NCBI GenBank assembly: GCA_013368445.1
Contig: JAACJO010000004.1
Span: forward strand, 1,736,001-1,800,000
Direction of reading: 5' to 3'
Length of the DNA: 64,000 nt
DNA from: Leucocoprinus leucothites
Lineage: Eukaryota > Basidiomycota > Agaricomycetes > Agaricales > Agaricaceae
Shown here: positions 37,835 through 50,065 of the stretch, one piece after another
Layout of the letters: each line of letters begins with the position of its first letter
Numbering within the stretch: position 1 is the first letter of the stretch
The notes under the pieces: generated by a model
Seen by the model: only the letters and a program-made list of their open reading frames with translations
Told to the model about the DNA's origin: nothing
Databases searched by the model: none
Position numbers and translations under genes: made by a program

Positions 37835-40800
37835 ATGTCTTCCGGGCCTTTCAACCAGTGGCCGCAGAACAACGGCTTTGCCCAACAACAACCGAACTTT
37901 GGCTTCTACTCGAGTAACGATCATCAGCAGCAACAGCAGCAACAATCTCAGCAGTCTTTCTCCTCCCTCTACTCACAGCCCGCTTCAACTCTTACAAATG
38001 CTTTTGGCGGTCCCCAACAGCAAGTACAAGGGGGACGTTACGCCGGATCTACTAGCCCTGCTCAAAGCGGCGGGCATGGACAGCCAGTCTACGCCTTTGG
38101 ATCGTCTCAATCCCCTTCTCCGAATCTTTCTTTGAACACCGCATCTCTCCAACCGTTCGGTAGCATAATTCATGACTCCCCCGGACCGATGCAAAACCAA
38201 TTCCCCAAGTCCAATCCAGGCGCACATCAGCCACAGTTATCCCATTACTCCCAGTCGAGCACATCTGGGAGCGCTTTCCACCAATCAAAACGGCCCCGGC
38301 CCCCATCTGGTCAAGACGACATCGACAATGATGGCGAAGCCAGCCCCGAAAAGGAGGGCGGGAAAAAACAGTGGGTGATCCTCTTGTTCTCGCTTGTCGC
38401 TACCTAAACCAGGCTTTCCGGCCTTCAGCGGTGGCGCGTGTGCCCGCTGTAAAAACCTCAAAGTAAAATGCGAGTTTGTTACCGATCCAGACACTTGTAA
38501 GCGGTGTTTGAATGGTGGCCATGAGTGCGTAATCCCGGGAAGGAAGAAGCGTCGAGTCCCTCCGTAAGCGAGTCATTCCCTATTCCATTCAATAACTTCT
38601 CATACTTGCGCAGTAAGCGGGAACATCTCATCAACCAGATTCGTGTTCAGGCGGATCAAATCAATAAGCTGATTGCTCAGCTTGAAGCCGTCCAGAGGTC
38701 CCAGGGCCAGCCCCCAAATCTGGAGAACTCATCGGCTATTTTACAATCTCCTGCTGTCTCGTCAGAAGGGGATAGTTTCGATGAGGCAGGCGTTTCCCCT
38801 AATGTTCCTGTGTTCACCGAAGGCAATCGAGCAATCGAGGATTGGTTAGCTCAAGCCAAGGAGAGCTTCTTACAATTTGGTAATTCTATCTCCAAGACTT
38901 ATCCTTCGGACGAGGATTATGATTCCGCTGGGTATGATGACGAGGATTATGAGTATATTGGTCGCGACGACATCGAAGGCGAAGTAGATGACAAGGAAAG
39001 ATATGACATTTCTGTCGAGACCACTGAGGAAAATTCGCTGGCGAATCAAGATATCGGAGGGCAACAGCTGAAGCTCCGAAGTTCAAACTCAAGCCTCAAT
39101 ACCATAGCTACCTCAGTAGCTGGCAGCACGGGCCAACCTCGTAGGAAGATTTCTGGCGAAAAACCACTAAACCTGCTCACCGAGGCCGCGCCATGGGGTC
39201 TCATGGGAAAACTCAGTCTAATCAGCCACCCTAGTGAGGAAAACCCTGACAATACCGGAATAAACAATCCCGTATACTTTACCAGTGAGCAAACGTGTTT
39301 CAGTTACTTCGCATTTTCGGGCTCATGATGATGCAGACAAAGACGCAGAGGATGAACGTGTTAAAAACGTCCAACGGGTTCAACCGCACATCCTCAGCCG
39401 AGGCGTGATATCGATTTCCGACGCAGAGAAGCTTTTCACAATGTAAGGTCTCATGTAGGTCGCTTTCTGATATCACTAATGTTCCGCTTCAGCTACTTCG
39501 AGAAGATGAATGACTCCACATCATTACTGGATCCTAAGCTTTATACACCACCCTTGACAGCCGTGCGAAGCCCCTTTTTGTTCACAGTCAGTGAGTGGCC
39601 ATCAGCTCTATATCCGTGCTTCGTCGGCTGACGTATCCAAGTCTGCGCGATTGCTTCAAGATTCTATGAAGGTCGCCCAGATTTATATCCTCAATTAATG
39701 CATTATGCCCAACTTGCGGCTGGTACTGCCCTCATCGGTGGAACCAAGAACGTGGAAATGTGTGCAGCTTATATCCTCCTTAGCTTGTACCCTGTCCCTA
39801 CTCGGCGAATGACCGAGCAACGAAGCTGGTTGTATCTAGGCCTGGCTATCAGGTAAAGATGCCTTGCCTTCAACGGCATTTGGGCTGCGCATCTAACTTG
39901 TTTTCCCTCGCAGAACCGCAACTGATCTAAATCTGCACATCCCCATCAAAGAGAAACCCCGCGATGAGTGGCAAGCAAGAGAGATTCTGAACCGAACTCG
40001 GATATGGCTCAACTGTTTCAACCTCGATCGGTCCACAGGCTCTCAGTATGGCAAGCCACCTATCATCAATAACGCCGATTACGTAGCAAATCACTCAACT
40101 GAATGGTACAAGAGTTCCCAATTCAACATGGAGCACTTTGATATGCATATCTGTGCGTACAACGCGGAATTGAGGGTCATGGCATCATTCATGGCGAAGA
40201 TTCATAATGATCCAGAGCAACCAACGGGGCTGAACAAGGTACGATGAAATCCTAAGTGGTTGCTGCTCTCGGTCATCTAATCTCCTCTGTGCACAGAATG
40301 CGGACTTTGAGGCTATTTCGACAGCTACTGATGATGAGCTGCAAGCGCTCGGCGACTGGTGGTTCACTTTGTTCGAGAAGACCACCGATATAACTATTCC
40401 GCGAAATAGATTCCGTGTCGGACTCCTTCGACTCGCCTACAGTTATTCCAGACTGATCGCACTCTCCTATGGGTTCCAGCATGCTTTTGGCAAAAACACG
40501 ACAGACGAGAACCCTTTTTTGAACCGGGTACGTTATACCGGGCTGACCACAGAACCCTCATACTCATACTTCTCGGCTCACAGTGCTTGAATGCAGCACG
40601 CGACGTTGTCAATGCCGTGCTGAACGAAATCTGCCGCCCCGACCAACGTCTGTCCTTTCGTGCTTGATAGTCTTCAGGCTCTGAGAACTCAATCGTTTCT
40701 TAGTATTTTGGTGGCGTCATGGGCCTGAAGCTCAAAGTATCTTTGTAACCTTTGCCTCTGCGTTCTTGATCAAGGTAGGCACACTGTCGCCCTATGCTAT

Positions 40801-41559
40801 TCACCAGCCTGAAATTTGAATTCATGAAGCTGCTGCAACCTCGTTTCGCTTCCCATCTCAGTCCAGAAACACGAGCAGAGATCAAGGGTTTAATACAAAG
40901 AGTCGTCGAACTCCTTAGTTCGAAAGACATTGCTATTGATGAACGACATGGACCTGGTCTTTATGCGCGCTTCCTCCGAAACCTTCTCCAGTCTCCGATC
41001 CTCCGCCAAGACTCTTTCCCCCGACGTATACGCATGACGAAGTCGGCCGGAGCAACACCAGAACTCTCGGACCACGCGACTTTGGCGCCAATCTCCAACC
41101 AGCCGTCACCAGTTCGATCTGGTGGTTCGCTATCTCCACCACCTTCGCAAGAAATGACCTCCTTTGACTTGTTTACACCTGTAGGGGTTGGGGCCACGGA
41201 TCCATACTTCCCTGGTCTCGACACTGCTTCGCCCGCGTTAGGCTTGACCTATATGGCAACGGATGCAGCCACAAATGGGAGAACTGGTTCGTCAAGTGGA
41301 ACCATGAACGAACTGCTGATGCCTCCTTTGAATGGAGATGAGTACATCATGCAGAATATGCAGGCGCTCAGTGGTGGTGGCTCAAGTTCGTACAACGACT
41401 GGGGACAGTCTAGTGGTGAGTAGTTCCCGAGTCAATCTAATATTGATGTCTGAAGGAGTCCCAAACATAGCTGGATATCAGTGGTTCCCCCATTTCCAAC
41501 AGAATACGGGAATGAATGTACTCTTTGATACGGGCGGGTACTCTCAAGGTTCTCAATGA
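37835..41559 (+). CDS. Zn2Cys6 transcription factor, PriB-like, with fungal-specific domain
   Basis: Twelve exons: 37835-38370, 38429-38563, 38614-39284, 39337-39442, 39493-39590, 39642-39852, 39914-40238, 40297-40527, 40584-40647, 40704-40774, 40830-41415 and 41456-41559. They join in phase to about 1045 residues. The N terminus is Gln/Asn/Ser-rich with a polyglutamine run. The binuclear cluster spans residues 183-212 (CARCKNLKVKC, then C, KRC, C). A basic linker GRKKRRVPPKRE and a coiled coil (INQIRVQADQINKLIAQLE) for dimerisation follow. An acidic region precedes the fungal-specific domain, with IASRFYEGRPDLYP, YPVPTRRMTEQRSWLYLGLAIRTATDLNLH and NRTRIWLNCFNLDRSTGSQ. The sequence resembles PriB-type regulators of basidiomycetes. 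The donor of intron 9 (GTCTGT at 40648) is weak but fits family length. Confidence 0.88.
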
Positions 41560-42724
41560 GGATTTTCCCCCTCATTTTCCTAACCTTTGCCCGTTTTTAC
41601 CCGTTGGACGCGCTTTATCCCCAAACGCCGCCAGGTGGCGCCGTTCTTCCTTTGTCAATACGAGTTACTCTTAATGTGACATCTCCAAGTTCTTCGCTTG
41701 TTTATCTGTATGTGATCTAATTGTTTGTCTGACTATGCTCCTTTTGTTTCGGGTTTGCTTGGATCTCTACCTGTGTTGTAAAAATACTCCCTCGTGTACT
41801 TTTCGTGTACCTAATAGACAGGAGAAAACCTGGATTGTTCTGATGCATAGGAACTGTCGTGTACTCGAGTGTAAACTGATTTTTTTCTGTGCCACGATCG
41901 TCGAGGCCTGAGGTGTCGATCGTTGATCTATGTACCTGTTTCATGCCTCGACATCCTATATGACAGTCAACACCTGGAGTGTTGATCGGAGGTCGTGAGA
42001 AATACACACGTGATGTGTTTGTATATAATTGCTCGTACGGTCTTTTTTTTTCTTCACTCATCCATGGACTCGCACTATTGTCCCCCTGCGTAGTTTTCTT
42101 CTTTCTCGCAGGAGTCTACCGCTTGTCCAAGATGAATTGTATGTATCTCTAGCTGGAGTGCATTCCAGCTTTGGTTGCGGTCACGAGAGTGACTTGGGAT
42201 GCGATTTCCTTACCGGAGGTGCCACATACTTTGAACGCTCGGAACAGCATACTTTAGCTCTTTGTTTTTTATCAATGACAGATCCTGACTAGTGACATTA
42301 ATTCCCCAAAATTTGCGCATGGAGTTGATCTGAGGTGTCATCGCCGTAGTTTTGCTGTGGCTGTCAGTCAATGCGATTGATATATGAGGTAGCTGTTGAG
42401 TGTTGGATAGATGGCAGATATATGGGTGACCCATGATAAGCGGATCTCGGACGCGCATAAGATCCCTGGGGGATTGGCGGTATGCAAGAATAAATAGCAT
42501 TAGCTATCGTGTTTTACAGGGCAAGAATACACAAAGCAATCGCGATTCAGAGCCAGCTCATATATATGGAGATCAAGGGGTATAAGAAAGTGATCATTTA
42601 TACAAAGTAGTCAAACCCAGTCAATATTTTTTTGCTTGATCCGCGCAATGACGTGAGATCTATATCATGTCAGAGAGCGGATTGAGGACCGAGAAGCACG
42701 AAAAACAGCTTACCATTCAATAGC
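41560..42724. other. Intergenic between convergent TF and GH7 genes
   Basis: The 3' flanks of two convergent genes. No gene is supported in 1.2 kb. A short run of T (42043-42051) is the only simple-sequence feature. Confidence 0.5.
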
Positions 42725-44153
42725 TTAGTTGGCGAAGGTCGAACCAATATCGCCGAAACGGATGTTGGAGAAGACAACCTGGGCATTCGGAGAGCGGCCC
42801 TCGACAGTGGTCGGGCTACCGGACTGCTGGTCACAAGTGCCGCGAGCAACACCAGGCTTTGAGGCAGAGGCACCAAGGGGGTAGTTGGAGTCGAGCCACA
42901 GCATGTCTGCGAAGTGGTCGTCCCAGAGGGACAGGACGAGGACCATACCCTTCTGCATAGCCCTGCTCATGGCAGAAAGGCCGCCGTGCTGTTGGAAGCT
43001 CGGGGTGTCGCCAAATACTTCCTTCTGAGAGTCACAGAAGTCGGTGGTGACGGAGTCGAAAGCGTCCATGCCTGGGATGTTGGTCTTGGAGTTTTGGATA
43101 ACCCGACCGTTCTGGACATAGAGGCGACGAATCTCGGTAAGTGTGCCAGAGGTGGAGTTGTTGTTGGTGATGAATTGGGTGACGACAGTGAAGGGACGGC
43201 TGGTGTCAACGGTCATGCCAGGACCATAGAAGTTCTTGACGCCCATACGGAAGGAGTTGAAATCGCAACCGTCGGGATCACAGACACCGTCGAAGCGGCT
43301 CTGGATAGCACAGTCCTCACCACTGCAGCGGGTCTGTCCATCAACAGTGCAAGAGTGGGGGGTGAAGGCCGCAGAGACGGAGTTGGCTTCCCAAATATCC
43401 ATCTCATTACAGCAGGTACCGAAGTTGCCAGTTCCGGCATTGGGGTCGGTGCTCGAAGGTTGCCATCCTTCGGAGTTAGCCTGTGGTGGAAGAGGTCAGT
43501 CGCTTGATAGAATTCGAAAACGCAGGTGGATGACTTACAACTCCGTTAATGAACTTGATGTCCCTAGCACACTGCGAGTCACAGTAACCAGTACCGTACT
43601 GCGCACCGGCCTTGTTACCAGAGAAGCGAGAGAGGCCACCATCGGCATCCATCTCAGAGAAGTAGAGGGCGCCGTTGAGGCCACAAGGAAGTTGGGAGAC
43701 ATCGACGTCAAAGGTGAACTCCTTGTTTAGAAGTTGGAACATTTGGTAGTGGGTGTTGTCGGCCATGAGGTAAACTCGAGAGCCGACGTTCTTCTGCTGA
43801 GCAAACGTGACGAATTTGAGGGTGAGAGCGTTGCCGCTGGTGGTGATACCATAGGTACCAGCGTAGTCGGCACCGTCGATTGCGCAGTTGGCAGCGCAGG
43901 TCTCGCCATCGGGACAGAGGGTTGCGTCCCAGGTGTTACCAGTGTAACAGTTGGTGAACCCACCAACGTTGTGAGTCCAGCGCCAGTTAGAGTCGAGGAC
44001 AACAGCGCCACCACTGTTAGTCCTGCAGCTCCCACCAGCGGTGCAAGTTTGCCAAGAGAGTTGTGGATGGTTCTCTGCCTGGTTGGTGCCAATATTCTGG
44101 CCCAAGGCCACTGCAGCCAAGGTGAGAACGGCGAGTGTGTGTTTCGGGAACAT
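42725..44153 (-). CDS. Glycoside hydrolase family 7, cellobiohydrolase I type, without CBM
   Basis: Exons 44153-43539 and 43480-42725 encode 456 residues. A signal peptide ([18 protein letters not shown]) precedes the mature start [12 protein letters not shown]. The GH7 catalytic triad is seen in NEMDIWEAN: nucleophile Glu231, Asp233 and acid/base Glu236. Cellobiohydrolase features include many cysteines ([16 protein letters not shown]), [19 protein letters not shown] and the C-terminal [15 protein letters not shown]. These enzymes release cellobiose from reducing ends of cellulose chains outside the cell. The protein ends immediately after the catalytic domain, with no Ser/Thr linker or CBM1. 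Convergent with the PriB-like regulator. Confidence 0.96.
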
Positions 44154-44977
44154 CTGGTGGTTCGGAGAGCTCGAAGATTAGCAGAAGGATTTTTGCTGAA
44201 GTCTTGGAAGACGCATGAGCAGCATTTATACACTTCACGTCGGTGAATGTCCGGGGCGACAGACATTCTATCTGGGACAAAAGAGTCAGAAAATGGATAT
44301 GAGAAACCATAATCGTGTGTATGAAAGCCACGCAGATTTTGTCGTTCTGTCCGTTCCCCTGAAGCCATGAGAGCTGAACACAGGGATAGTCCTATAAATA
44401 ATTACCAGGCTCAGAAACGGGTCATGCGAGGCAGGTCTTCGATCGTGCCGCGCCGAGACTCCAGATTTCCATACTTGGTTCACTTCGTTGGTAACCTTAT
44501 TCCCTATCCTTCCATGGCAAAGTGCTTGCTCTTGGACGTTGAATTTTGATAGTTGGTATTTCACCAAGGACGCAGAGTGACAGATAGACCATATAGGATC
44601 AACAGGAGTATTGAATCGGCTAACGAGAACCTGGCCCGCGGAGAGTCTATTTTCTCAACGGATCTGAATGGCGTTCCTTGGTTCCTGTAGCACTACCGAA
44701 ATCTCCGTTGCGACGAGGCTCAAATTTGGCTATAGAAACAAGCGTTTATCCTTGAATATCCCGACATTTGTGCGCCAGAATCTTTGAATTGAGCAACCAT
44801 GGTACTTTCAAGATATGAGGTCATGGTTTAGCCATGTGAGCTGGTTAAAAAGAGTTTATTTTCCCATCAAAAGCTGAGTTAGTTACAAGTTAGGTATCGC
44901 TTTCTGGCTCTTGTTAGTAGAATATCCGAGTAATAGCAGAGCGAACTTACAAATATACGAGATGTACCCAAGGTCCC
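44154..44977. other. GH7 promoter and intergenic
   Basis: Contains the GH7 TATA box (annotated separately) and a CCGGGG near 44251 that fits the Cre1/Mig1 consensus loosely. No gene is seen. Confidence 0.45.
44224..44230 (-). promoter_or_regulatory. TATA box of the GH7 gene
   Basis: TATAAAT on the minus strand, about 71 bp upstream of the start codon, is well placed for a highly inducible secreted cellulase gene. Confidence 0.6.
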
Positions 44978-45644
44978 TCACCAATCCCAGTCCGGGCCGC
45001 AATCGTGGTCATCCGAGCGGGTTGATTTTGACGACCAACGTGTATTGGAAGTCATTGATGAACTACCAGATGTAGACGTCTTGGTTGATTCTTCGCTACT
45101 ACGATGTGAAGGTGAAAATTTCTTGTCGGAACTAGAATCCTCAGGTTTCCCCTTTCCCGGTGCTGGTGACCCCGATGGTCTGGGAGCTTTATGGACCCGA
45201 GATCCCCACTGAAAAAGAGCGCGCACTTTCGCAGATTTGATTGTCTGTATGTCAATGAATGATAGAACAGCCATCAACAATATTGCCGGGAATTCGAAGA
45301 AAGAGGCACAATATTACCCCTGTTCCGTCTCTACCATTGAGTTCGTCCTCCACTAGGAACTCAACCGCCGGACTGGAGCCTGTAGTCAAAAAAGCTTGTT
45401 TGATAAGTTGGTTGTGTGCTGTGATATCGCGATGATAATCCGATTGAACAGTAATAAAAGGTATAAGTGCCGCCAAGAATAAATATGACTGCTGGAGAAG
45501 GTATGAAGGCGGAGCGTTCTAGGAGGAACGTCAAGGAATCTTCTGGGATCAAGGGCATACGCTACTTACCGCAGTCAAGATCATCTGTTTGCTCCTCGGG
45601 CTCAATTGGAAAATACGTGATCGCAGTGCCATTTGCATGCTCAT
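44978..45644 (-). CDS. Small uncharacterised protein with one hydrophobic segment
   Basis: Exons 45644-45570, 45518-45318 and 45244-44978 give 180 residues in phase with introns of 51 and 73 bp. A hydrophobic segment YLFLAALIPFITV lies at about residues 38-50. The C-terminal 80 residues are hydrophilic and rich in Ser, Lys and Asp, ending CGPDWDW. The upstream sequence 45645-45990 also contains hydrophobic open frames (for example LTYITKASLTLAVVFE). The gene may therefore begin further upstream as a larger multi-pass protein. No family is recognised. The exon chain is consistent but unsupported by homology. Confidence 0.45.
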
Positions 45645-46188
45645 GGATGCCACGGGGTAGGTCACTGAGGGCAATGGACTGACAAGAACTCCGAAGTATT
45701 GGATAGAATTGTCGCAAGAACTATGGGGTTACTCTTTAGATGCAACAATGCTCAAAGCCAACTAGCTGTAAACGTACTTCAAAAACAACAGCCAAAGTCA
45801 GGGATGCCTTCGTGATGTAGGTCAAGTGGAGCCCAAAGAAACTTCCAAGGTTGTGAACAGGTCAGAAAGGCGGAACGAGCACGGAAGCCGGTAGCATGAC
45901 AAAGAGGGTTGGTAAGGACGACGCTTACCCATCTCTCGCCTCGTGGCTTGAAAAACAAAGACGAGAGAGCAACCCACGGCCACTGCCTCTGAGCGTCTCT
46001 GGACGCGGTTGGGCGTCAATTAGTCACGTGTGGTGGCCATGCAAGGCGGTTCAGAATTCTGGATTATGATTGACGCCAGAATATCCTGTGGGCTGGACGT
46101 GGGCTGGACCACTGCTGGATACCCCACCGTCCAACGTTCAAAACTTGGCGCCCCTCCCCAAGGCACTCCCTGTTCTTTCCCGCTAGAA

Positions 46189-49054
46189 ATGATATCGCTC
46201 GCCTCGGTCTTGAGCCGAAATAAACGACTGAACGCCCTCCTCATATGCCTGTTCCTTTGCGGTGGTATTCGTACCTTCATAGCTGTGGACTTAAGATCTT
46301 TTCAGAAGCTCTCAACTCTCAGAAAGTGTCCTGCATACAGATCGATCATTCGAATTATACACCAAATTCTTCTGGTGGCTCCTTCCTGTCCTTCCAACTC
46401 ATCTCAGCCCACTCCAGGAGATAAACCACATACTCTAACATATTCAAATTTACCTCGGGCTGCATCCCCAGTAATTCGCTTCAACAGACTAGCGTGCAAC
46501 AGACACAAGTCAATTCCATAGCCGAGACGGGCCTGGGTGATCCTGCAAGTGTCACACAGGACTCTCTCACCAACGAAGCTATAATACAAGCCGGACTCTC
46601 ATATGAATCAAACACAGCTTCCTCAAGCAACCCAGGCGACCCTTTCAAGTGGAATCTGCCCGTAAGCTATTTCATATGAGATTATCCGACCTGCTGTAAC
46701 AACCCCGTCCAGGAACCATTTAGGTCAATACACCCAATCTCTGCAGCACAACTTGTCCCTCGGCGGTGGCCCATTTCTCGGACGTGAGCAGCTTCTTGCA
46801 ACGGTGACATGCCCTATCGCTCAGTCGCTGTACAGAAAACCTCCGGATATTTCAAATCCATATACTCATCCCGAAATGATGTCAGTGATGCGTCAATTCC
46901 GGTGATTGCAAACTGAAGTTAGCTTTGAGACCTCAAAACGCGTCGATTGGTTATATCCCCCCTACATCATGAACTTTACCCCGTAAGGACTATCTTTAGG
47001 TGACAGTCATGCCAAAAACTCACTTGAGAACGAAAGCGACAAAAACCCACCGGGGTGGATCACTTACACACATCCTCAGGGCTCGCTGTACTACTACCAC
47101 CAGGAAAAGGTGAGGTCAACTCCACCCAGACCCGGTCAGCTTCTCATCGTTACTACAATCCATAGAATGTCGTGACAAACGCAAACATCCTCGACGCACG
47201 CGACTACAGAATCATGACCGAAACGATGAATCAACTTTTCCAAAAGCTAGAGCATGACGGTATTAAGACTCCCCCAGATACGCAGCTTGTTATTGATATA
47301 AGACGGGACAAGTTTGACATTGGCTACTATTTTGCCAGTCTACAAGGAAGATGCTTGTTCTGGGCAGAAGGGAAGCACGTCATGCCGTTTTTTAAACGCG
47401 TTGCACATGTATGGTCATACTCGCACATCAGTTTGTCAGTCGTTTTCGTCTCTCGGGCTCTCCTGAATCGTGTATGACAGGACATTTGATGGAGGCAGAA
47501 TTCTGGTACGTTCCCGGCATATTTGATGTGCGTAGAATAATTTGCTCTTTGCCCATTTTGGAAGAATTCTCCCTCACTCACTCATCCTTTTCTCTAGATG
47601 GGCTATTGTAGTTATAAGAGCGTAGGGTGCACTTTCACTCTTTTCCTCACATTCAAATTCTTCCTTACCATATCGTTCGAGAGATAAAGGGATTTCTATT
47701 GTTTACTTGCAATGGTAAAGGTCTTAAAATCTATCCTAGCGTCCATGAATGACACCGAATAGACCAATTGTTCAACGCCACCACAACCTCCGAGTACAGC
47801 ACTGACGAAGTAGACAAAGCATTGAGCATCGTCAACTCAATCCCTCAAGAGTTCATTGGTACTCAAAGGAGCTCAGACAATGAAGTCGGGTTCTTTATGT
47901 ATATCGCAGGTGAGCCAGAAGAGTATACTTTCTTCCTCGTCAGCTGAGACACACATTTAGGTAATATTATGTCACTCAATGGCAAGTTCCAATTGGAATT
48001 CTTGCATATACGCTATTAATATGGCTGCGATCTAGCTCTTCATAGGTTCGACAATCATCATGGGCAACCCAATGCACGATGGCACCGCGATGATTTCCTT
48101 TACGACGACTTAGAAGACCTACCCCGGACGCGATTCATACAGCTTGTCTCTCCCCTCCTTTTTTACACTCCCGAGACATACTATCAGTCCCTCTGCAATA
48201 TAATGAACGATGGGAATGTTTTCTTTGAGGCATGGAGGACATTCGTTGTAGAACTTCACCAAGAATGGAACCAGTTAATTGTCATCGTGAGTTGTATAAA
48301 CCGACACTCCTCGACCCGGGTTTGGTTGCTGACCCTATAAAAAGGCAACCGTGATATTAGCAACCAACGTGGCATTCCTTGCGATACCGAGTATCGACAA
48401 TGGGGACCACTCGGATCTTCGTTCTGCCGCTCAAATCTGCAGCTACCTCTCGATCGTGTTTAGTGTTTGTAGTATACTCCTCGGACAACTGTTCTCCCGG
48501 TACCATCGCATCAAAGGTTGGGAACGCTTTGACTCACGAGTGAATCCTGTCAACCAATCTTGCCGTCATTTTACCTGACATTCGACTTAAATGACAGATA
48601 ACTGATAACTATGACATGCTCATGGATATCGGATGTGGAAAGCTGGCAGTGATGTACAGCCTACCCTACGCACTTCTCAGTTGGTCGTGAGTTGTACTTT
48701 CTTCAGCAAAGGAGTTGGCGCATTGACACATCAACTATGCTTCCAAGCCTCATTGCATTCCTCGTCGCCTTCCTCGTCATGTGTTTTGATGGCACACGCG
48801 AAGTTGTCCGGCTTTTCGTTGGTATTCCTTCGGCCGTATTCTTACTTGTGATGGTGTATTGCATATACAAGATGCGAGCCAATGATGAGGAAAGATCCAA
48901 GAGATCTGAACGTCCCTTGGTCAGACCGTATGCGAGATTGAGACAGTTGAATTGGTTCTATACTAAGCCACGCTCTTGGAGAAGAGAATCCATTGAGCTT
49001 GACGAGATCCCAAATCCACAGACTCCACCTATCCCTCAAACGTCCAATGTCTGA
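46189..49054 (+). CDS. WW-like membrane protein, copy A (frameshifted in first exon)
   Basis: The N-terminal exon starts MISLASVLSRNKRLNALLIC with a hydrophobic hairpin. Later exons include a WW-like motif PPGWITYTHPQGSLYYYHQ (about 47040-47109) and 47166-47430. Further exons contain HLMEAEFW-VHFHSFPH, LFNATTTSEYSTDEVDKAL and RFIQLVSPLLFYTPETYY. Three C-terminal membrane segments follow: ILATNVAFLAIPS, SYLSIVFSVCSILLGQLF and LIAFLVAFLVMC. One intron after SLN uses GCAAGT. In the first exon this copy has four C at 46466-46469 where copy B has five, which breaks the frame relative to B. Joints between 46660 and 47010 are uncertain. Related proteins are abundant in mushrooms; their function is unknown. 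Confidence 0.55.
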
Positions 49055-49382
49055 TGTACAGTGGTTCATGTTACTCTCTTACCTCTTCTGCTGTAATTTC
49101 TACGCTTTCTTGTATCTCAGACAATCAGTTTAGTCTTCGCGAAACCCTTGTATTCTTAGTACGACCGTGGCCATGTACAGTAGTGACTGAGACCCACTAA
49201 ACTGAAAATCTTCTAGCGCTCAGATGACCGAGTGACTCCCTCAACGACACTTTTCAGAGTCTCTGAAGTATAAATATTCAGTAACGCATGAAAATGAAAA
49301 TTAAGTAAAACCCTATAAACTAAGTAGATGATAGCATACAGAAACATCATGAGGCACTGTTGGGCCTTTCTGGCAACTCGTT

Positions 49383-49955
49383 TAAAGGCGTATATCCCTA
49401 GGCATTGCCTTCAGAGCTTGACAAACACCAAGGTCAGCCAAGATGTCTTCGGCTTCTCCGGGGTGCGTATCGAATGCAATCCTGTGGCATGTTGTCTACT
49501 TGACTGTACAATCAAATTGACGACACGTAGTGTCGTCTCTCGAGATGTCTAACAAATCAAGTTGTACGTCAGCTAGTCGCTTGAAGGGTCGTACTTCAAA
49601 CACCCCTCAACTGATAACAACTCAAGACACGGGACTCGATAGGAAGAGATGAATAAACTCAGTAGTGCCACGCTGACTTATGGTAGAAACACAGCACATA
49701 GTCCATCGCTCGTGGTTGAAGTTACTGTCGTGTAAGTTTAGCCTTCCGTACAAGAATTTCGTAATGCTAGCTTACCTGAGGATAATGAAGATACCTCCAC
49801 CTTTTTCACCAAGAGTGTTCTCTACGGGCACTTGGCATCGGTGCTACGCTGTTTCGTCAACCCGGGTCAGCTAATCAGTTCAGAGACGTGGACTGATCTT
49901 CACGCACTTTCGCGGCTTCTTCACGGGTCAGCTGTCTGAGTTCTTAAGTGGCCAT
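49383..49955 (-). pseudogene. Decayed cytochrome b5-acyl-CoA dehydrogenase (copy of 54997-57391)
   Basis: Matches the intact dehydrogenase gene on the same strand but is 573 bp instead of 2395 bp. Three internal deletions remove the counterparts of about 55105-55297, 55372-55528 and 55800-57270. This takes away most of exons 14-15 and all of exons 3-10, including the heme-binding HPGG region and most of the catalytic domain. The start codon region and the last exon remain recognisable. No functional product is possible. Confidence 0.88.
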
Positions 49956-50065
49956 TGTAGATGTGCGTTAGAGGCGAGGAGATGGAGTTCAGAGGTCCAA
50001 AACTATGACAAGATGAAAGGGTCAAGAGAGGGTAGACAAATGGATGCGATAAAGCATACTTATTT

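Larger units (their letters stand above)
46023..50064. repeat. Direct duplication, left copy
   Basis: From the shared GTCACGTG at 46023 this block matches 51637 onward in the same orientation, offset by about 5.61 kb. It includes a WW-like membrane-protein gene and the remains of an acyl-CoA dehydrogenase. Similarity stops near 50064, where sequence related to the GH79 gene in inverse orientation begins. Confidence 0.88.

Noticed and set aside
42914..44246. Long plus-strand frames (197 and 170 codons)
   Set aside because: They are antisense to the GH7 gene; its biased third-codon positions keep the opposite strand open.
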